DNA from: Nonomuraea sp. SYSU D8015
Lineage (GTDB): Bacteria; Actinomycetota; Actinomycetes; Streptosporangiales; Streptosporangiaceae
Assembly: GCF_008065375.1 (NCBI RefSeq)
Contig: NZ_VJYI01000017.1
Location: forward strand, 62,001 to 126,000
Length of the DNA: 64,000 bases
Direction: 5' to 3'
Positions 50,766 to 58,472 of this stretch are shown here, piece after piece; position 1 is the first letter of the stretch, and each line of letters opens with the position of its first letter. The position numbers and the translations under genes were made by a program. The notes under the pieces are model-generated. The model was not told where the DNA came from. It did not search any database and saw nothing but the letters and a program-made list of their open reading frames with translations.

Positions 50766-52097
50766 ATGTCGAACCCCGTCCAGCTGCGCCGCGCGGTAGC
50801 GTCGAGCTTCCTCGGCAGCGTCATCGAGTACTACGACTTCCTCCTGTACGCCACGGCCTCCGCGGTCGTGTTCAACAAGGTCTTCTTCTCCAACCTCGAC
50901 CCCCTGACCGCCACGGTCGCCAGCTTCGGCACGTTCGCCACCGGTTACCTGGCCAGGCCGGTCGGCGGCGTGGTGTTCGGCCACTTCGGCGACCGGCTCG
51001 GCCGCAAGCGCATGCTCGTGCTCACCATGGTGCTGATGGGCGTGGCCAGCTTCCTCATCGGGCTGCTGCCGACGTACGCGCAGGCCGGCGTGCTCGCGCC
51101 CATCGCGCTCGTGCTGCTCAGGCTCGTGCAGGGGATCGCGGTCGGCGGCGAGTGGGGCGGCGCGGTGCTGATGTCGGCAGAGCACGCCACCGCCCGCCGC
51201 GGGCTGTGGGCCAGCTTCACCAACGCCGGGGCGCCGTTCGGCATGGTGCTGTCCACGGGCGCGCTGAGCGGCACCGCCGCCGTCCTCGGCAACGACGCCT
51301 TCCTGGCGTGGGGATGGCGGGTGCCGTTCCTGATCAGCATCGTCCTGCTCGCGATCGGCCTGTTCGTCCGGACGCGCGTGGAGGAGACCCCCGTGTTCAG
51401 CGCCGCCCTCAGGGAGGAGAAGGTCTCCAGGACCCCGCTGATGGACGTGCTGCGCGGCCACCCGAAGACGCTGCTGCTGGGGATCGGGGTCGGCCTGGCC
51501 GCGTTCGTGGCGCAGGGCACGCTCACCACCTTCCTCATCGCGTACGGCGTCCAGGCCGGCTTCGAGCGGCAGACCGTGCTGAACGGGCTGACGCTGTCCT
51601 CGGGCCTGGCCGTGGTCGGCATCCTCGGCTGGTCGGCCCTGTCGGACCGGATCGGGCGGCGCCCCGTCGTCGTCACCGGCGCGCTGATCATGGCGGTGTT
51701 CGCGTTCGCGCTGTTCCCGTTGGTGGACAGCGGCAACGCGGCGCTGCTCGCCCTCGCGCTGGTCCTGGGCCAGTCCGTCATCCACCCGCTGATGTACGGC
51801 CCGCTCGCCGCCCTCTACACCGAGCTGTTCAGCACCCGCGCCCGCTACACCGGCGCGTCGCTCGGCTACCAGCTGGCCGGGCTCGGCGCCGGTCTGGCAC
51901 CGGTGCTCTTCGCCCAGATCCAGGCCGCGAGCGGCGGTGGCGGGACGCTCGTGGTCTCCGCGGTCATCGCCGCCGCCTGCCTGCTGGCCGTGGCCTGCAC
52001 GCTGGCGCTCAAGGAGACCAGCCGCGGCGACCTGGCGGCCGGGGAGCCGGCCACCGGCGCGGCAGCGGGCGCGACCGGCGCCCCTTCGTCCCGATAG
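50766..52097 (+). CDS. CouT-like MFS transporter, metabolite:H+ symporter branch
   Basis: A 443-aa transporter with 12 helices. SFLGSVIEYYDFLLYATAS opens helix 1 with the conserved EYYDF of the metabolite:H+ symporter family, GHFGDRLGRKRML is the loop 2-3 motif, and VEETPVF is the family signature in the central loop. These carry dicarboxylates and aromatic acids such as shikimate, benzoate or cinnamate. ATG follows GAGGAG. Its place inside the operon suggests uptake of the hydroxycinnamate. Confidence 0.9.
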   Translation: MSNPVQLRRAVASSFLGSVIEYYDFLLYATASAVVFNKVFFSNLDPLTATVASFGTFATGYLARPVGGVVFGHFGDRLGRKRMLVLTMVLMGVASFLIGLLPTYAQAGVLAPIALVLLRLVQGIAVGGEWGGAVLMSAEHATARRGLWASFTNAGAPFGMVLSTGALSGTAAVLGNDAFLAWGWRVPFLISIVLLAIGLFVRTRVEETPVFSAALREEKVSRTPLMDVLRGHPKTLLLGIGVGLAAFVAQGTLTTFLIAYGVQAGFERQTVLNGLTLSSGLAVVGILGWSALSDRIGRRPVVVTGALIMAVFAFALFPLVDSGNAALLALALVLGQSVIHPLMYGPLAALYTELFSTRARYTGASLGYQLAGLGAGLAPVLFAQIQAASGGGGTLVVSAVIAAACLLAVACTLALKETSRGDLAAGEPATGAAAGATGAPSSR

Positions 52098-52111
52098 GAG
52101 AACCACACGTC

Positions 52112-53614
52112 ATGCAGAACTCCGGGATCGGGGGCTGGCCTGCGCGGCGGGCCCTCATGACGCCGGACCGGACGGCGTTCGTCTTCGGCGCGCGCTCCCT
52201 GACGTACGCCGAGGTCCACGAGCGGGCGAACCGGCTGGCGTCGCGGCTGCGGGACAGCGGCGTGCGCGCCGGGGACCGGGTCGCCTACCTCGGCCCGAAC
52301 CACACCGCGTTCGCCGAGACGATGTTCGCCGCACACGCGCTCGGCGCGATCTTCGTCCCGCTGAACTTCCGGCTCGCGACGCCCGAGATCGACTACATGC
52401 TCGGTCACTGCGGCGCCAAGGTCCTCATCTACGCGCCGCAGTGCGCCGGCGTGGTGGACGCCCTGCCCGACCGCTCGGCCCCGGACGCGATCGTGGCCCT
52501 CGAGGACTACGAGAGCTGGCTGGCCGGCGGCGACCCCACGCCGATCGACGTGCCGGTGGCCCTGGAGGATCTCGCGCTCATCCTCTACACGTCGGGCACC
52601 ACCGGCCGCCCCAAGGGCGCCACGCTCAGCCACGCCAACCTGGTGTGGAACACGTACAACATGCTCATCGGGGTCGACGTCGCCGGTGACGAGACCACGC
52701 TGGTCAGCGCCCCGCTGTTCCACGTCGCGGCGCTGAACCAGACGCTGCTGCCGACGTTCGTCAAAGGCGGCCGCTCGGTGATCATGCCGTCGTGGGACGT
52801 GGACGAGTGCTTCGACCTCGTCGAGAAGCACGGCGTCACGTGGATGTTCGGCGTCACCACGATGTTCGCCGCGCTCGCCCGCTCGCCGCGCTGGGACCGC
52901 GCGGACCTGTCCTCGCTGCGCACGCTGATGTCCGGGGGAGCGTCGATCCCGCCCGCGCTGATCCGCACCTACCAGGAGCGGGGCCTGGTGTTCTGCCAGG
53001 GGTACGGGCTCACGGAGACCTCGCCGGGGGCGACCTTCCTGGAGGCCAGCCAGAGCGAGCGCAAGGCCGGCTCGGCCGGCGTGCCGGTCTTCTTCGCCGA
53101 CGTCCGGGTCGTCCGGCCCGACCTCACCGACGCCGGGCCCGGCGAGCCCGGGGAGGTCCTGATCAAGGGCCCGAACGTCACCCCCGGCTACTGGAACGAC
53201 CCGGCGGCGACCGAGGCGGCCTTCGCCGAGGGCGGCTGGTTCCGCTCCGGCGACGTCGCCACCCTCGACGAGGAGGGGCACCTGTACATCGTCGACCGGG
53301 TCAAGGACATGTACATCTCCGGGGGAGAGAACGTCTATCCCGCCGAGGTCGAGGCAGCCCTCTTCGAGCACCCGGCGGTGGCCGAGGCGGCGGTGGTCGG
53401 CGTCCCGGACGCGACGTGGGGGGAGACGGGCCGCGCGTTCGTGGTCGCCCGTGCCGGCCACGACGCCGTCACGGAGGAGGAGCTCCAGGGCTTCCTCAGG
53501 ACCCGCCTGGCCAAGTACAAGGTCCCCCGTTACGTCACGTTCGTGGAGGACCTGCCGAAGACGGGCTCCGGCAAGATCCAGAAGCTCAAGCTCCGCGACC
53601 TGTCCCTTCCCTGA
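52112..53614 (+). CDS. CouL-like acyl/aryl-CoA ligase
   Basis: A 500-aa AMP-forming ligase. The P-loop LYTSGTTGRPKG is near residues 160-171, YGLTETS near 299-305, FRSGDVATLDEEG and DRVKDMYISGGENVYPAEVEA are A7 and A8, and the C-terminal lysine lies in KTGSGKIQK. It activates a carboxylic acid as an acyl-adenylate and forms the CoA thioester. Context indicates hydroxycinnamates, as for CouL of RHA1; fatty acid-type substrates remain possible. AGGAGA lies upstream of ATG 52112. Last gene of the operon; the MarR gene converges. Confidence 0.9.
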   Translation: MQNSGIGGWPARRALMTPDRTAFVFGARSLTYAEVHERANRLASRLRDSGVRAGDRVAYLGPNHTAFAETMFAAHALGAIFVPLNFRLATPEIDYMLGHCGAKVLIYAPQCAGVVDALPDRSAPDAIVALEDYESWLAGGDPTPIDVPVALEDLALILYTSGTTGRPKGATLSHANLVWNTYNMLIGVDVAGDETTLVSAPLFHVAALNQTLLPTFVKGGRSVIMPSWDVDECFDLVEKHGVTWMFGVTTMFAALARSPRWDRADLSSLRTLMSGGASIPPALIRTYQERGLVFCQGYGLTETSPGATFLEASQSERKAGSAGVPVFFADVRVVRPDLTDAGPGEPGEVLIKGPNVTPGYWNDPAATEAAFAEGGWFRSGDVATLDEEGHLYIVDRVKDMYISGGENVYPAEVEAALFEHPAVAEAAVVGVPDATWGETGRAFVVARAGHDAVTEEELQGFLRTRLAKYKVPRYVTFVEDLPKTGSGKIQKLKLRDLSLP

Positions 53615-53661
53615 CGACCGGCCGTTCCCGGTGCCGGCCTGTGCCGGGTCGGCGCCGGTCG
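53615..53661 (+). terminator. Weak terminator after the ligase gene
   Basis: CGACCGGC (53615-53622) and GCCGGTCG (53654-53661) can form an 8-bp stem with a long GC-rich loop directly after the ligase stop. A second small hairpin, CCGGC-GCAC-GCCGG (53697-53710), precedes the MarR stop from the other side. Confidence 0.35.
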
Positions 53662-53712
53662 GGGGAGGGGGCGGTGCGGCGGGCCGGATGAGGTTTCCGG
53701 CGCACGCCGGCG

Positions 53713-54189
53713 CTAGTGGGGCGGCACGTCGGACAGGGCCGTGCGGCAGCGGTTGAGGTAGGACTCCAGGTCGCGCCGCTGGCGCGCGGTGAGGCCGGAC
53801 AGCATCCGCTCCTCCAGGGCGTCCATCGCCGCGTCGTGGGCCGCGAGCAGTTCGCGGCCCTCGTCGGTGAGGCTGATCAGCATCGCGCGGCGGTTCTCCG
53901 GGTCGCGCCGGCGGGTGATCAGGCCGCGCCGCTCCAGCGCCGTGATCATGTCGGCCATGGACTGGGCGGTGACGAAGGAGTTGCGGGCCAGCTGCGCGGA
54001 GCTGAGCCCGTCCCGGCGGCGCAGCACGGTGAGCGCGGTGTACTGCAGGGCCGTGATGCCGGCCGGCTTGAGCACCTCGTCCATGTGCGACCGCGCGGCG
54101 AGCTCGACCTGTTTCACGACGTAGAGCAGCGATGGTCGCGCGGCCGCCACCCCTGTGGAGCCGACGCTGTCCTCCGCTGTGCGTACCAC
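53713..54189 (-). CDS. CouR-like MarR family repressor
   Basis: A 158-aa winged-HTH repressor. ITALQYTALTVLRRRDGLSSAQLARNSFVTAQSMADMITALERRGLITRRRDPENRRAMLISLTDEG spans the HTH and wing. GTG 54189 follows GAGGAGGG. It is divergent from the aldehyde dehydrogenase operon over a 159-bp gap that holds two copies of its likely operator. In RHA1, CouR is a MarR protein that releases DNA when bound to p-coumaroyl-CoA; the operon order supports the same role here. A second target is suspected at 48439. Confidence 0.88.
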   Translation of the reverse strand: MVRTAEDSVGSTGVAAARPSLLYVVKQVELAARSHMDEVLKPAGITALQYTALTVLRRRDGLSSAQLARNSFVTAQSMADMITALERRGLITRRRDPENRRAMLISLTDEGRELLAAHDAAMDALEERMLSGLTARQRRDLESYLNRCRTALSDVPPH

Positions 54190-54210
54190 ATGCCCTCCTC
54201 AGAATGACGT

Positions 54211-54279
54211 TCAGGTTTCCTGATTATGCCAACCCCTCTTGCCAACGCCGCCACACGGGCGTAATTATCAGGAAACCTG
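54211..54279. promoter_or_regulatory. Twin inverted MarR operators
   Basis: TCAGG-TTT-CCTGA (54211-54223) and ATCAGGAAACCTG (54267-54279) share 13 bp in inverted orientation, each a palindrome itself. Centres are 55-56 bp apart, close to five helical turns, so two dimers could stack on one face between the divergent starts. Confidence 0.75.
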
Positions 54280-54348
54280 TTGGTCGCAGTGGCGTGACCA
54301 GGATCGACACGATGCGGTTAGCGGTCGCATCGAGAAGGCGAGCGGGCA

Positions 54349-55815
54349 ATGACCGAGCACGTCCAGGCCGTGAGCCGGCCGCACGTGGAGCCGGGCAAGC
54401 TCTTCATCGGCGGTGAGTGGTGCGAGGCGAACGCCAAGGGCAGAAGGGACGTCGTCGACCCGTCCACCGGGAAGGTGATCACGACCGTCGCCGAGGCCGA
54501 CGCCTCCGACGTCGACGCGGCCGTGACGGCGGGGCGTGCGGCGTTCACCGCGTGGGCGCAGACCACCGGCCGTGAGCGGGCCCGCATCCTGAACCGCGTC
54601 GCCGACCTCATCCGCCGGCGCGAGGACGAGCTCGTCGCGGTGGAGAGCGTCGACGTCGGCAAGCCCGTGAGCTTGTGCCGCGCCGTCGACGTGGCCACGA
54701 CCGCCGAGATCTACGAGTACTACGCGGGCCTCGCCCAGACCATCCAGGGCGCGACCCGGCACATCCCGATCCCCTCGCACGCCTACACCCGCCGCGAGCC
54801 GATCGGCGTGGTCGGCGCGATCACGCCCTTCAACTTCCCGCTGATCCTCAGCAGCTCCAAGATCGCCCCGGCGCTGGCCGCCGGCAACGCCGTGGTCCAC
54901 AAGCCGGCGGAGGACACCCCGCTCAGCGCCCTGCTGATGGCCGAGATCCTGGCCGAGGCCGGCGTCCCGGACGGCGTGCTCAACGTGGTCACCGGCGGCG
55001 GCCCGGAAGCCGGCAAGGCGCTGCTGCGCCACCCGGGCATCGACAAGATCGCCTTCACCGGCTCGACCCAGATCGGCCGGTACGCCGCCGGCATGGCGGG
55101 GGAGGCGCTCAAGCCCGTCACGATGGAGCTGGGCGGCAACGCCGCGCAGATCGTGTTCGAGGACGCCGACCTGGACAAGGCGATCGGCTCGGTCATCAAG
55201 GCGTTCGTGTTCAACACCGGCCAGTTCTGCATGGGCGGGCCGCGCCTGCTCGTCCACCGCTCGCTGCACGACACCGTCCTGGAGATCCTGGCCGGAGCCG
55301 TCGCGGGCGTCCCGGTCGGCGACCCCTTCGACCCGGCCACCGTCGTGGGCCCCATGGCCGCCGAGCGGCACCGCGCCAAGGTCGAGGACTACGTGCGGCT
55401 CGCCCAGGAGGAGGGCGGCCGGATCGTCACCGGCGGCGAGCGCCTGGAGCTCGGCGGCGGCTACTACTACCGGCCGACCGTCATCGCCGGTCTGCGCGAC
55501 GACTCCCGCGTCGTGCAGGAGGAGATCTTCGGCCCCGTCCTGACCGTCCAGTCCTTCGACACCGAGGACGAGGCCGTGGCCATGGCCAACGGCACCCCGT
55601 ACGGGCTCGCCGCCGGCCTGCAGACCAGGGACCTGGCCCGCGCCCACCGCGTGGCGGCGCGGCTGGAAGCCGGCATCGTGTGGGTCAACGACTGGGCGAT
55701 GCTCGACCCGGCGATCCCCTTCGGCGGTGTCAAGCAGTCCGGCTACGGGCGGGAGTACGGGCCCGAGGTGCTGGAGTCGTACACCAAGGTCAAGTCCGTC
55801 GTCATCGCGCTGTGA
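54349..55815 (+). CDS. Aldehyde dehydrogenase (aryl/vanillin-type)
   Basis: A 488-aa NAD(P)-dependent aldehyde dehydrogenase. Catalytic residues N162 (TPFNFPL), E260 (MELGGN) and C294 (GQFCMGG) are intact, with the VVNDWAMLDPAIPFGGVKQSGYGREYG end. Close in plan to benzaldehyde/vanillin or betaine-aldehyde dehydrogenases. ATG 54349 lies 17 bp after the AAGGCG region with no strong ribosome site. It is the first gene of the operon controlled by the twin MarR operators, and the next gene is an aryl-alcohol-type dehydrogenase, suggesting oxidation of vanillin-like aldehydes. Confidence 0.9.
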   Translation: MTEHVQAVSRPHVEPGKLFIGGEWCEANAKGRRDVVDPSTGKVITTVAEADASDVDAAVTAGRAAFTAWAQTTGRERARILNRVADLIRRREDELVAVESVDVGKPVSLCRAVDVATTAEIYEYYAGLAQTIQGATRHIPIPSHAYTRREPIGVVGAITPFNFPLILSSSKIAPALAAGNAVVHKPAEDTPLSALLMAEILAEAGVPDGVLNVVTGGGPEAGKALLRHPGIDKIAFTGSTQIGRYAAGMAGEALKPVTMELGGNAAQIVFEDADLDKAIGSVIKAFVFNTGQFCMGGPRLLVHRSLHDTVLEILAGAVAGVPVGDPFDPATVVGPMAAERHRAKVEDYVRLAQEEGGRIVTGGERLELGGGYYYRPTVIAGLRDDSRVVQEEIFGPVLTVQSFDTEDEAVAMANGTPYGLAAGLQTRDLARAHRVAARLEAGIVWVNDWAMLDPAIPFGGVKQSGYGREYGPEVLESYTKVKSVVIAL

Positions 55816-55843
55816 ATCGCCCTGTGATCAGCGCTGTGAATCG
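55807..55843 (+). repeat. 13-bp direct repeat between ALDH and ADH genes
   Basis: GCGCTGTGAATCG occurs at 55807-55819 and 55831-55843. The first copy spans the ALDH stop codon and the second lies in the 46-bp gap before the ADH gene. Confidence 0.6.
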
Positions 55844-55861
55844 TCCCATGAGAGGTACGCC

Positions 55862-56965
55862 ATGACCACCACCTCCGCAGCCGTCGTCGAGTCCGCGGGC
55901 GCGGGCTTCCACCTGAGCGAGATCGAGCTGGCCGATCCGCGACCGGACGAGGTGCTGGTCCGGATGGTCGCCGCCGGGATCTGCCACACCGATCTCGGCG
56001 TCGCCGCCGGCGGCCTGCCGTTCCCGCTCCCCGGCGTCCTCGGCCACGAGGGCGCGGGCGTCGTGGAGGCCGTCGGCTCCGCGGTGACCCGGGTCCGCCC
56101 CGGCGACCAGGTGCTGCTCTCCTTCACCTCCTGCGGCAGGTGCGCCAACTGCCGCGACGGGCACCCGGCCTACTGCGCGGCCTGGCTGCCGCTCAACCTG
56201 CTCGGCGGCGCCCGCGCTGACGGCTCGCCCACCGTGACCAGGGACGGCACGGCCATCGGCGGGCACTTCTTCGGCCAGTCCTCCTTCGCCAGGCACGCCC
56301 TCGCCGACGAGCGCAGCCTGGTCAAGGTGCCCGCCGGCGCGCCGCTCGACCTGCTGGCGCCTCTCGGCTGCGGCGTGCAGACCGGCGCCGGGGCGGTATG
56401 GAATGTCCTGCGCCCCCGCCCCGGCGCCACCCTCGTCGTCACCGGGGCGGGCGCCGTCGGCCTGTCCGCGATCATGGCGGCCAGGCTCACCCCGGCCACC
56501 CGCGTCATCGCGGTCGACCGGGTCCCGGCCCGGCTGGAGCTGGCCCGCGAGCTCGGCGCCACGCACACCGTCGACACCACCACGGCCGACCTCGCCGAGG
56601 CGATCGACACGATCACCGCGGGGCACGGCGCCGACGGCGTGGTAGAGACGACCGGCAACCTGGGGGTCGCGGGCGCCGCCGTCGGCGTCCTGGCCGCCCG
56701 CGGCACCGCCGTGCTGGTCGGCGCCCCGCCCTTCGGCTCGACCATCCCCGTGGACGTCAACTTCATGCTGCCGGGCCGCACGGTCGTGGGCCTGACCCTG
56801 GGCGACAGCGAGACCGAGTCGCTGATCCCGGTGCTCGTGGACCTCGTCTCCTCCGGCCGGCTCAGGATCGACCGCCTCATCCGGCACTACAAGTTCGAGG
56901 ACATCCAGCAGGCGGTCGGCGACATCGCCTCCGGCGAGGCGATCAAGCCGGTCTTGCGCTTCTAG
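55862..56965 (+). CDS. Zinc-dependent alcohol dehydrogenase, aryl-alcohol type
   Basis: A 367-aa MDR enzyme. C41 and H42 (ICHTDLG), H61 in LGHEGAGVVEAVG and C167 (APLGCGVQTGAG) supply the catalytic zinc, and the cysteines in SCGRCANCRDGHPAYC bind the structural zinc. VTGAGAVGLSAIM is the nucleotide motif. Similar to benzyl-alcohol dehydrogenases such as AreB/XylB. ATG 55862 follows GAGAGG. Paired with the aldehyde dehydrogenase it would convert aryl alcohol to aryl acid. Confidence 0.9.
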   Translation: MTTTSAAVVESAGAGFHLSEIELADPRPDEVLVRMVAAGICHTDLGVAAGGLPFPLPGVLGHEGAGVVEAVGSAVTRVRPGDQVLLSFTSCGRCANCRDGHPAYCAAWLPLNLLGGARADGSPTVTRDGTAIGGHFFGQSSFARHALADERSLVKVPAGAPLDLLAPLGCGVQTGAGAVWNVLRPRPGATLVVTGAGAVGLSAIMAARLTPATRVIAVDRVPARLELARELGATHTVDTTTADLAEAIDTITAGHGADGVVETTGNLGVAGAAVGVLAARGTAVLVGAPPFGSTIPVDVNFMLPGRTVVGLTLGDSETESLIPVLVDLVSSGRLRIDRLIRHYKFEDIQQAVGDIASGEAIKPVLRF

Positions 56966-56977
56966 GACGACATTCGC

Positions 56978-56995
56978 TTTCCGGCATCCGGGAAA
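56978..56995. promoter_or_regulatory. TTTCC-N8-GGAAA inverted repeat before the Rieske gene
   Basis: Perfect 5-bp arms with an internal CCGG-CAT-CCGG. IclR-type regulators often bind TTTCC/GGAAA-type palindromes, and an IclR gene ends this operon. The site is 70 bp upstream of the oxygenase ATG. Confidence 0.4.
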
Positions 56996-57064
56996 CGGCG
57001 TTCCGCCGGCCACCTGACGGACGCCACCATCGTTTCACCCCCGGACTAACGAAGGAGCCGACCG

Positions 57065-58123
57065 ATGTCGAGCATCCCCCGCGATCAGTGGTACGTGGCC
57101 GCGTACGGGCACGAGATCGGCCAGGAGCTGTTCAGCCGCACCGTCTGCGGTGAGTCGATCCTGTTCTGGCGCACCCGCGCCGGCACCGTCACGGCCATGT
57201 CGGACCGCTGCGTGCACCGCCGCTTCCCGCTGTCGGAGTCGCCGAGCCGGCTCGTGGACGACCAGGTGGTGTGCGGCTACCACGGCTTCACCTACGGCGC
57301 CGACGGCGTCTGCGTCGCCGTCCCCGGCCAGACCCGCGTGCCGCGTACCGCCCGGCTGAAGAGCTACCAGGTCGTCGAGCAGGACTCCTTCGTGTGGATC
57401 TGGATCGGCGACCCGGCCAAGGCGGACCCGGCCCGCATCCCGCGGGCGCCCTGGCTGGTCTCGCCGGACTACACCACCGTGTGCGGCATGGAGCCGCTCA
57501 AGGCGCGCTTCGGGCTGCTGGTGGACAACCTCCTCGACCTGTCGCACGAGACGTACCTGCACGGCGGCTACATCGGCACCCCTGAGGTGGCCGCCACCCC
57601 GATCACCACAGAGGTGGACGAGGAGGCCGGCATCGTGTACGTCAGCCGCCACATGGACGACGCCGAATGCCCGCCCTTCTACGCCAAGTCCACCGGCCTG
57701 ACCGGGCGCATCATGCGCTGGCAGGACATCGAGTACACGCCGCCGTGCCTGTACAAGCTGCACTCGCGCATCGCCCCGCTCGGCGTGCTGCCGAACGCCG
57801 ACGGCAGCGACCCGGACGCCTTCCACGTCGAGGTCGTCTACGCCATCACCCCCGAGACCGAGCACACCACCCACGACTTCTGGGCCGTCGCCCGCGACTT
57901 CGCCCTGGACGACCAGGGTGTCTCGGACTTCCTGGCCGAGCAGAACCGCACCGTGGTGCTGCAGGACGTGGCCGCGCTGGACGTGCTGGAGCAGGTGATC
58001 GCCACCGAGCCGGCCGGCTACCAGGAGCTGTCGATCAACATCGACACCGGCGGGCTGGCGGCCCGGCGGATGCTGGCCAAGCTCGCCGGGCAGAACGCCG
58101 CCACCGCGGCGTCGCGCTCATGA
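57065..58123 (+). CDS. Rieske oxygenase, VanA-like (vanillate O-demethylase oxygenase subunit)
   Basis: A 352-aa Rieske non-haem iron oxygenase. C49-H51 (CVHRRFPLS) and C70-H73 (CGYHGFTY) bind the 2Fe-2S cluster; the mononuclear iron site is DLSHETYLHGG with H161 and H166. Lengths and motif spacing match single-component VanA-type monooxygenases rather than alpha/beta dioxygenases. ATG 57065 follows GAAGGAG. A reductase gene lies two small frames later. Vanillate is the probable substrate from context, but methoxybenzoates or other aryl ethers are possible. Confidence 0.88.
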   Translation: MSSIPRDQWYVAAYGHEIGQELFSRTVCGESILFWRTRAGTVTAMSDRCVHRRFPLSESPSRLVDDQVVCGYHGFTYGADGVCVAVPGQTRVPRTARLKSYQVVEQDSFVWIWIGDPAKADPARIPRAPWLVSPDYTTVCGMEPLKARFGLLVDNLLDLSHETYLHGGYIGTPEVAATPITTEVDEEAGIVYVSRHMDDAECPPFYAKSTGLTGRIMRWQDIEYTPPCLYKLHSRIAPLGVLPNADGSDPDAFHVEVVYAITPETEHTTHDFWAVARDFALDDQGVSDFLAEQNRTVVLQDVAALDVLEQVIATEPAGYQELSINIDTGGLAARRMLAKLAGQNAATAASRS

Positions 58124-58356
58124 CGGCCATGGAGCCGACCATGGAGCCGACCCGCATGCTCGCGGGGCGGGAGGTGCTCCGGGTGGTGTGGCTGCCGGGC
58201 AGCGACCTGCTGCTGGGCACCTGCCACTGCGGCGCGACGCACGTGGCCGAGGGCCCGATCGAGGTGTGGGAGTGGCTCCTCGCCCACCCGATCGGCCACA
58301 CCCCGCAGGACGTCCCTGACCCGGCCTTCCTGACCGGCGCGGGAGCCGCACGATGA
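58120..58356 (+). CDS. Unrecognised 78-aa protein between oxygenase and reductase
   Basis: A small soluble protein. Its start overlaps the oxygenase stop (ATGA) and its stop overlaps the next frame (ATGA), so it is co-translated. Residues about 22-65 look conserved-like: VVWLPGSDLLLGTCHCGATHVAEGPIEVWEWLLAHPIGH, with C-x-C, two His and paired Trp. The CHC/H pattern could bind metal. No family is recognised. Its place between a Rieske oxygenase and its reductase suggests a role in assembly, electron transfer or substrate binding. This is inference only. Confidence 0.7.
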   Translation: MTAMEPTMEPTRMLAGREVLRVVWLPGSDLLLGTCHCGATHVAEGPIEVWEWLLAHPIGHTPQDVPDPAFLTGAGAAR

Positions 58357-58472
58357 CGGCCCCGAGCCCGGGGACCCCGCGACGGCCGGTGCCCGCCACG
58401 GCGCCCGTGGGACGGCCGGTGTCCGGGGTGGCGATCGCCGGCCGGCGCACGTCCGACGGGAGGGCCGCGTGA
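58353..58472 (+). CDS. Possible 39-aa linker peptide gene
   Basis: An ATG (58353) within the stop of the 78-aa gene opens 39 codons, ending in a TGATG overlap with the reductase start. The product is Arg/Pro/Val-rich (RRPVPATAPVGRPV) without a domain. It could simply carry ribosomes to the reductase start; a real peptide is not shown. Confidence 0.3.
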   Translation: MTAPSPGTPRRPVPATAPVGRPVSGVAIAGRRTSDGRAA

